From NCBI GenBank assembly GCA_030917105.1, contig JAUPVI010000006.1, positions 1 to 18,245 on the forward strand: DNA of 18,245 bases, in the 5' to 3' direction. The translations under genes were made by a program, and so were the position numbers. The DNA comes from Candidatus Babelota bacterium. GTDB lineage: Bacteria > Babelota > Babeliae > Babelales > JAUPTZ01. This document shows positions 13,356 to 18,245 of this stretch, one piece after another. The number at the start of each line of letters is the position of its first letter. The first letter of the stretch is position 1. The notes under the pieces are model-generated. The model saw nothing but the letters and a program-made list of their open reading frames with translations. It was not told where the DNA came from and ran no database searches.

Positions 13356-16061
13356 ATGAAACCAACCGCTCTTTACATCATTGACGCGTCATCACTCCTC
13401 TATCGCTCGTATTACGGGGTAAAACCGCTTCATACCGCCAGTGGCATGGCGACCCATGCTATTTATGGATTTTGCCGCACCCTCAAAAAGATTACTGACG
13501 ACCTCGATCCAAAAAATCTCATCGTAGTATGGGACAGTAAAGGACCGACAATTCGCCATAATGAATACCCAGACTATAAGGCAACACGTCAGACGCCACC
13601 AAGCGATCTGATCACCCAAAAAGAAGCCATCATAGAATTTATTACCAAAATTGGCGTCGCCCAACTTGCCAGACCAGGCCTCGAGGCGGATGATATCATC
13701 TACTCCCTCATTAGCGAACACGAAGGTGTCCCGGTCGTTGTTGTCACCGGCGATAAGGACCTTCACCAACTTCTTAATAGCCACGTGAGCATCTTTGACC
13801 CATTTAAGCAAACCACTATAACGCATGAATTATTTGTCACCGAGCGTCATTTTGCACCGGAAGATCTGCTGCTTTACCATGCTCTTCTTGGTGACAGCTC
13901 TGACAATATTCCGGGAGTAAAGGGGATTGGGGCAAAAACAGCACAAGCGCTGACGCAAAATTATCATACTATCGAAAATCTCTATGCATCACTGGCTACC
14001 GTAACACCAAAGCGGATTCAGGAACTTTTAATGGCCAGCAAAGATGAGGCATTTTTAAGTGCATCTCTCTTTACACTGCGATACCACGCCACCAATTTTG
14101 ATGCTGCAAGCAGTGCCTATGATAAAAACCAGTGGAGTGAGGCAGCGCCTTTCTTTAGGCAGTACGAAATACGCGCGTTCCTCCCCAACGGAGTCACCGG
14201 CACACCGGTCGGGATCCCCGGCAGCGAACAACAATTTCCCGCATCGCAGTTCACGGCTCATTTGGTAACTACAACTACACAACTTGCAGCCCTCATAGAC
14301 AAACTTAAACAGCAGCCCTGCATAGCTTTTGATACTGAGACCACCTCACTCCAACCATTCCGCGATGAAGTAGTCGGCGTTTCCTGCGCTTTTAATGAAA
14401 CCGAAGGCTACTACATCCCCTTTGGCCATAAGACCGGAGAGGAACAACTTCCACGCGAGACCGTTCTGAACGCATTAGAACCACTCCTGACTAGCCCTTC
14501 CGTCCCTAAAGTGTTCCACAATACCAAATTTGATCAGGCCGGCTTTGCCCGCTATGGCATCCATCTGAATGGCGTAATCGGCGACACCCTCATCATCGCA
14601 AGCTTACTGCGCACTGGAAGCGAAAGCATTGGGCTCAAAGCTCTTTCAAGCCGTCACCTGCATGAAGAAATGGTTGAGTACGACGCATTAGTAAAAGGCA
14701 AAAAAACCTTTGCTGATATCGAGATAACCCCTGCAAGTCAGTATGCGGCCAATGATGCCCGCCAAACCTGGCAGCTGTTTAAGATACTATCCAAAAAATT
14801 AGCGCAAGACCCGGTTCTTCAAAGCCTGTATGACAATGTAGAGCTCCCCCTTTCGCGCCTCTTGTGGGAAGTGGAAGAGTTCGGCATCAACATCGATGTG
14901 CCCCTCATGCAAAAACTCGCGACAAAGACGCAGGAAGAGTTAGAGTTTATTACGATAAAAATACTGGCGTGCCTACACAGCGGCCAGCAAATGATTATTG
15001 CTCCCTCGCTCAATCTTAATTCGCCGCAGCAGCTTGAGGTACTTCTTTTTGATCAACTCAAATTGCCTTCTCTCAAGAAAAATACCAAAACCGGCAGCCG
15101 CTCGACCGATAGTGAAGTCCTGGCCGAGCTCAGCAAAATACACCCAGTCCCGGGGCTGATCATGCATTATCGTGAACTCAGTAAATTACTAAACACCTAT
15201 CTCTTACCACTGCCAGAGGAAATTAACCCACGCACCGGTAAAATTCATACCACCTATACGCAAACGATTACGGCAACTGGACGCCTATCAAGCACTAACC
15301 CCAATCTTCAAAACATTCCGGTTGGGAGTTCCATTCGCCATGCTTTTGTAGCCCCAGAGGGATATGTATTCATCTCCGCCGATTATTCTCAAATCGAGCT
15401 TCGTATTTTGGCACAATTCAGCAAAGACCAGGCATTGCTGCAAGCCTTTTCGGCGCACAAAGATGTTCATGGACAAACAGCAGCTCTTATTTTCGGCGTC
15501 GAAGAAAAAACGGTAACCCCGGATCAGCGGGCTGTCGGAAAAAAGATTAACTTTAGTATCATGTATGGCCTTACCCCTTTCGGCCTTTCTAAAGATCTCT
15601 CCATCTCGCCGGCAAGCGCAAAAGCCTATATTGAAAGCTACTTTAACCAATACGCTGGAGTTAAGGAGTGGATGGAGCACACCGTGCAGGACGCCAAAGA
15701 AGTTGGCTATGTCAGCACCCTCCTTGGTCGACGCCGGTATGTTCCCGGACTTCACGAGCGCAATCGAACGCTCCAAGAGGCTGAGCGTCGCGTCGCTATA
15801 AACACACCTATTCAAGGCACAAGTGCCGATCTCATCAAAATGGCCATGCTGAAACTTGATGCCAAGATCAAGGAGTTAAACATGAACGCACATCTCGTAT
15901 TACAAATCCACGACGAACTTTTAATTGCCGCTCAACCAGAAGATGTTAATACCCTCGTGCCCCTCATTAAAGAGTGCATGGGCAGCGTCATCACCGGTTG
16001 GCTAGTACCTCTCGAGGTCTCTATTCGCACCGGAAAAACTTGGGGCGAGGTCAGCAAATAA
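13356..16061 (+). CDS. polA: DNA polymerase I with 5'-3' and 3'-5' exonuclease domains
   Basis: The 901-residue product starts at ATG 13356, six bases after GAGGA. It fills gaps in repair and replaces RNA primers on the lagging strand. The N-terminal flap-nuclease domain (1 to about 290) shows ASSLLYRSYYG, ADDIIYSLI, TGDKDLHQLL and GDSSDNIPGVKGIGAKTA. The proofreading domain (about 300-490) keeps its acidic set: DTET (326-329), HNTKFD with Asp 393, and YAANDAR with Asp 467. The polymerase domain carries TGRLSSTNPNLQNIP, motif A DYSQIELR (676-683), the O-helix R725-K729-F733 ending in YG (737-738), GRRRYVPGL and motif C QIHDELL (850-856). All three activities therefore look intact, unlike many polA proteins whose proofreading domain has decayed. 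Phe 733 matches the E. coli-type dideoxynucleotide discrimination. Confidence 0.97.
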   Translation: MKPTALYIIDASSLLYRSYYGVKPLHTASGMATHAIYGFCRTLKKITDDLDPKNLIVVWDSKGPTIRHNEYPDYKATRQTPPSDLITQKEAIIEFITKIGVAQLARPGLEADDIIYSLISEHEGVPVVVVTGDKDLHQLLNSHVSIFDPFKQTTITHELFVTERHFAPEDLLLYHALLGDSSDNIPGVKGIGAKTAQALTQNYHTIENLYASLATVTPKRIQELLMASKDEAFLSASLFTLRYHATNFDAASSAYDKNQWSEAAPFFRQYEIRAFLPNGVTGTPVGIPGSEQQFPASQFTAHLVTTTTQLAALIDKLKQQPCIAFDTETTSLQPFRDEVVGVSCAFNETEGYYIPFGHKTGEEQLPRETVLNALEPLLTSPSVPKVFHNTKFDQAGFARYGIHLNGVIGDTLIIASLLRTGSESIGLKALSSRHLHEEMVEYDALVKGKKTFADIEITPASQYAANDARQTWQLFKILSKKLAQDPVLQSLYDNVELPLSRLLWEVEEFGINIDVPLMQKLATKTQEELEFITIKILACLHSGQQMIIAPSLNLNSPQQLEVLLFDQLKLPSLKKNTKTGSRSTDSEVLAELSKIHPVPGLIMHYRELSKLLNTYLLPLPEEINPRTGKIHTTYTQTITATGRLSSTNPNLQNIPVGSSIRHAFVAPEGYVFISADYSQIELRILAQFSKDQALLQAFSAHKDVHGQTAALIFGVEEKTVTPDQRAVGKKINFSIMYGLTPFGLSKDLSISPASAKAYIESYFNQYAGVKEWMEHTVQDAKEVGYVSTLLGRRRYVPGLHERNRTLQEAERRVAINTPIQGTSADLIKMAMLKLDAKIKELNMNAHLVLQIHDELLIAAQPEDVNTLVPLIKECMGSVITGWLVPLEVSIRTGKTWGEVSK

Positions 16062-16081
16062 GTAAGTAAAATCATCCCCAA

Positions 16082-16861
16082 ATGACCCAGGCAACTCTAA
16101 CCACCAACTTTTTTATTTTTCTGATCACAGTTGTCGTCTCAAATAATGCAGACAACTTCCAGGAGGCATTGGCACAAAATACTGGCATCGGTGCTTTTAG
16201 CATTTTACAACAATCACCATCAAATACCCTGGCTATCGCTTACATACAAGGACCAGTCATTGCTCTTTATGATACGCAAAACCTTTTGTTTATGGGAACA
16301 CTCGTTCAGGACGCAAACTCGCTCCGCTTTGCACTTTCCACAAAAGACCCTCTTGGCCGCTACGCTACGAAGTTAATCTCTAGAGTTGAACTAGCTGCCT
16401 TTTGCACAGAAAATCCCCAAATAATTGGATGTCCAACTCCGACCTATCAAAAGGCGCACAAACACAAACTACAGAGCCTAGCCGCACTCGCGGCAGCAGG
16501 CTTCCTTCTAACCATACTTGGTCTGTATGCAACAAAAGAACGCTACCAAGAACTGCAATCAAAACAAGGTTGCAACATCCCTGAAGAAATAGGAAAAGAC
16601 ATCATGCGCTCTATCGCACTCATACTTATGTATCTGGGAATCGAAGCGCTTACCGGCACCACTGGTAGTCAACTCTATTTAGCTACACTAGGAACAACGT
16701 ATAGCTATCACGGCACCGACCATGCCGTAGTCCCTCTCATAGTCGGACCTCTCTTCTTTGGCCCATCTACTCTTCTCTTTTTAAGAGATTTTTTTGCTCC
16801 GGGCTACAAGGACCCTGCTGAAGTAATCAAATACACAAAAATCGCCCTCATGATAGACTAA
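16082..16861 (+). CDS. Unrecognised membrane protein, 259 aa
   Basis: It begins at ATG 16082, 20 bases after polA stops, with no clear ribosome-binding site, so the start is uncertain and translation may depend on readthrough from polA. Residues 8-20 (TNFFIFLITVVVS) form a signal peptide or first helix. A polar domain of about 100 residues follows, with segments such as LAIAYIQGPVIALYD and LLFMGTLVQDANSLRF that look like beta strands and two Cys (108, 117). Hydrophobic helices then occur at about 131-150, 174-191 and 215-235; a charged loop (151-173) separates the first two. No family is recognised. The gene is followed by a strong terminator, so it closes the polA transcript. Confidence 0.72.
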   Translation: MTQATLTTNFFIFLITVVVSNNADNFQEALAQNTGIGAFSILQQSPSNTLAIAYIQGPVIALYDTQNLLFMGTLVQDANSLRFALSTKDPLGRYATKLISRVELAAFCTENPQIIGCPTPTYQKAHKHKLQSLAALAAAGFLLTILGLYATKERYQELQSKQGCNIPEEIGKDIMRSIALILMYLGIEALTGTTGSQLYLATLGTTYSYHGTDHAVVPLIVGPLFFGPSTLLFLRDFFAPGYKDPAEVIKYTKIALMID

Positions 16862-16869
16862 GAAATAAT

Positions 16870-16897
16870 AAAAGCGCTTGCTTTATAAGCGTTTTTT
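16870..16897 (+). terminator. Intrinsic terminator after the polA-16082 unit
   Basis: Arms at 16870-16879 and 16887-16896 pair over ten positions, one of them G-U, around a seven-base loop, and the 3' arm runs into six Ts (16892-16897). It starts eight bases after the TAA of the preceding gene. Confidence 0.75.
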
Positions 16898-16901
16898 GTT
16901 A

Positions 16902-16931
16902 TTGTTCTCAACCGCTTACCTCACTTAAAAT
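16902..16931 (+). promoter_or_regulatory. Putative promoter of the 16983 gene
   Basis: TTGTTC at 16902-16907 and TAAAAT at 16926-16931 are 18 bases apart, directly after the terminator and about 50 bases before the GTG start. Both hexamers are moderate matches to a housekeeping promoter. Confidence 0.35.
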
Positions 16932-16982
16932 CATTCTACCCTCCACTAACTTCAATTAATCAGATTCTATGGAGAAAGAACC

Positions 16983-18245
16983 GTGGGCCAATTAAAAAAC
17001 ACCTTTTTACTAGTCATTATTGCCGCACTTCCAACCTTGCCTCTCATCAGTAAAACGCAAGGTTCAAGCAACACCTGGCGCACCATTGGTATCGTCAGCG
17101 GCACTGCCGCAACAATCGGTTTGCTCGAGCTAGCCTTCAATAAGGATAAGCGCACAGCACTCCTGCGCCTCGTTCAAAAGAAAAACCGCGACCTCACCAG
17201 AGGCACTGTTTCACCAAATGTTACGATACAAGTAGCCAGTGGCACCGCCTTTGCCCTCATAAGCGCTTTTGCCCTCTATAAGTCAAATCAAAACTCAGAC
17301 CAAAACCCTAATCAACCACAGGCTCTCAAAGCACTTATGCAAGAAACAGGCATTCAGACTGACAGTGTAGCCACAATAGATACTCCACCACTGCTTACAG
17401 CTGAGCAGTCAAAAAACCCGAAGAACACTCTGGAAGAAATGAGCGTGCAGACCATCGATGTCACTCGAGAAGAAATCGGCATACAAACGGAAAATGTGGC
17501 GGTGGAGAAACCAACTTTACCTGTAAGCAACCTCATCATAAACACCCAAGTGGGATCCACCAGTATCAGCCCACAAGCCGCGCAAACAGCGAGCGTCCAA
17601 ACAGGAAGAACGCCCGCTCAGGAAAGATTGGGCGTGAGCACCTCAACTCCATGTGGCATCGCTCCCAAGAGCCCGATCAACCTAGAGATACAAGCCGGGC
17701 AAGAAGCTCTGCATATTAGTCCGTTATCAAAATTGACGCCCAGACGACTTACCATGGTCCACACCAGCGCAGGTATAGCCTTTACGACCCCCCAAAGAAA
17801 GCTGGCCAGTCCTACTCCTCGCCACACAGACAGCCGACCTCCAAAAGTGCCTCTCACACCGAACTCACCAGGACTCAATAGAGCACTTTGGAGCAGGCCA
17901 AAAGCCAATAGTAGACCCTATACTCCAGAAGCTTCACCGTTCACAAAAACATTCAATGAGATTATGAAAAGGCAGAAAGAAGCTGAATTTGCGCTGCAAA
18001 CTCCCACTTTCAGCTCCGAGGATGACGATGGCTATTACTCCGATGGTAGCATTGGGACTACCTCCTCATCCCCCGCAAGAATTGAGCGGGCTAGAAATGC
18101 CATACAAGAAACAGACTTAACCTTGCAAGAGCAAGCCGACCTGTGTAGGCGAAACATAGGGAAACACGTAACGGAGCTTAGAATCTATCGATGCCGCCTT
18201 CATGAAATTGAAAAGCTGATGAATAACAATAACGCCAAATCCTAC
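16983..18245 (+). CDS. Exported modular protein sharing the N-terminal module of the OTU-like protein, 3' truncated
   Basis: A GTG at 16983, eight bases after GGAG, opens a frame with no stop through the last base, giving 421 residues so far. Residues 1-24 are a hydrophobic signal-like leader. Residues 33-101 form two helices with GLLELAFNKDKRTALL (46-61) and QVAS (83-86), matching the OTU protein (LLELLLNKNKRGALL, QVAS) with a two-residue spacing difference. The following region is low in hydrophobics and probably disordered. It carries IQT or related motifs at 124-126, 155-157, 167-169, 188-190 and 205-207, with GIQTDSVA and GIQTENVA as near repeats. From 228 to 325 there are many Ser/Thr-Pro sites near basic residues (TPQRK, SPTPR, TPRR), then an acidic patch SSEDDDGYYSD and a helical end rich in Cys, Arg and Glu. 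No catalytic domain is visible before the window ends. Confidence 0.72.
   Translation, partial: MGQLKNTFLLVIIAALPTLPLISKTQGSSNTWRTIGIVSGTAATIGLLELAFNKDKRTALLRLVQKKNRDLTRGTVSPNVTIQVASGTAFALISAFALYKSNQNSDQNPNQPQALKALMQETGIQTDSVATIDTPPLLTAEQSKNPKNTLEEMSVQTIDVTREEIGIQTENVAVEKPTLPVSNLIINTQVGSTSISPQAAQTASVQTGRTPAQERLGVSTSTPCGIAPKSPINLEIQAGQEALHISPLSKLTPRRLTMVHTSAGIAFTTPQRKLASPTPRHTDSRPPKVPLTPNSPGLNRALWSRPKANSRPYTPEASPFTKTFNEIMKRQKEAEFALQTPTFSSEDDDGYYSDGSIGTTSSSPARIERARNAIQETDLTLQEQADLCRRNIGKHVTELRIYRCRLHEIEKLMNNNNAKSY

Noticed and set aside
13392..13826. Minus-strand 144-codon frame inside polA
   Set aside because: Entirely antisense to the conserved flap-nuclease domain of DNA polymerase I.
16969..16995. 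ATG at 16969 as start of the last gene
   Set aside because: That frame stops after eight codons; the GTG at 16983 is in the long open frame and is better spaced from GGAG.
1..18245. CRISPR array, tRNA or rRNA genes, insertion sequence ends
   Set aside because: No regular direct repeats, no tRNA-like T-loop sequence in a cloverleaf context, no rRNA core sequence and no intact transposase were found on reading both strands.

Overview
The window looks like a piece of a host-associated bacterial genome, most likely an intracellular symbiont of protists. A Dependentiae (TM6)-like organism is my best guess, but no rRNA or other phylogenetic marker is present, so the taxonomy is inference. The reasons are the number of orphan proteins with Sec-type signal peptides, one of which carries an OTU-like cysteine protease domain (a family typical of eukaryotes, their viruses and intracellular bacteria), mixed with ordinary housekeeping genes. 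GC content is moderate and gene packing is tight. I see no tRNA, rRNA, CRISPR array or intact mobile element.

Layout. (1) Bases 1-757: 3' part of an ABC substrate-binding protein (TrpX/ABC_sub_bind type), facing a 39-codon secreted or membrane micro-protein (842-961, minus) across a shared hairpin terminator. (2) 1397-3229: secreted protein with a two-helix membrane module, Pro/Ala/Thr-rich linkers and a C-terminal OTU-like domain. (3) 7975 down to 3206 on the minus strand: a compact five-gene operon encoding an ABC exporter, a chloramphenicol-phosphotransferase-like P-loop kinase, a DUF4143 protein without its usual ATPase domain, a YggU/DUF167 protein and a GspF/PilC-like membrane protein. 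Adjacent genes overlap or lie within a few to about 50 bases. (4) 8153-11433: three unrecognised exported or membrane proteins. (5) 11434-11835: a gene-poor stretch with a possible decayed reverse-transcriptase C-terminus. (6) 13265 down to 11836, minus: ruvX, a small zinc-ribbon gene and tsaB. (7) 13356-16061: full-length polA, divergent from ruvX. (8) 16082-16861: an unrecognised membrane protein with a clear terminator after it. (9) 16983 to the end: a 3'-truncated gene with a GTG start, open to the last base, whose N-terminal module matches that of the OTU protein.

The most interesting signal is that the proteins at 1397 and 16983 share an N-terminal architecture (signal peptide, then a helix ending in a LLEL..NK.KR.ALL motif, then a QVAS-containing second helix) joined to unrelated C-terminal regions. 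This suggests a modular family of exported, probably host-directed proteins. The OTU protein would supply deubiquitinase-like activity. The 16983 protein has a disordered-looking tail with several [IVT]-Q-[TV] motifs that resemble dynein light chain LC8 ligands, and many Ser/Thr-Pro sites. The functional reading of both is inference.
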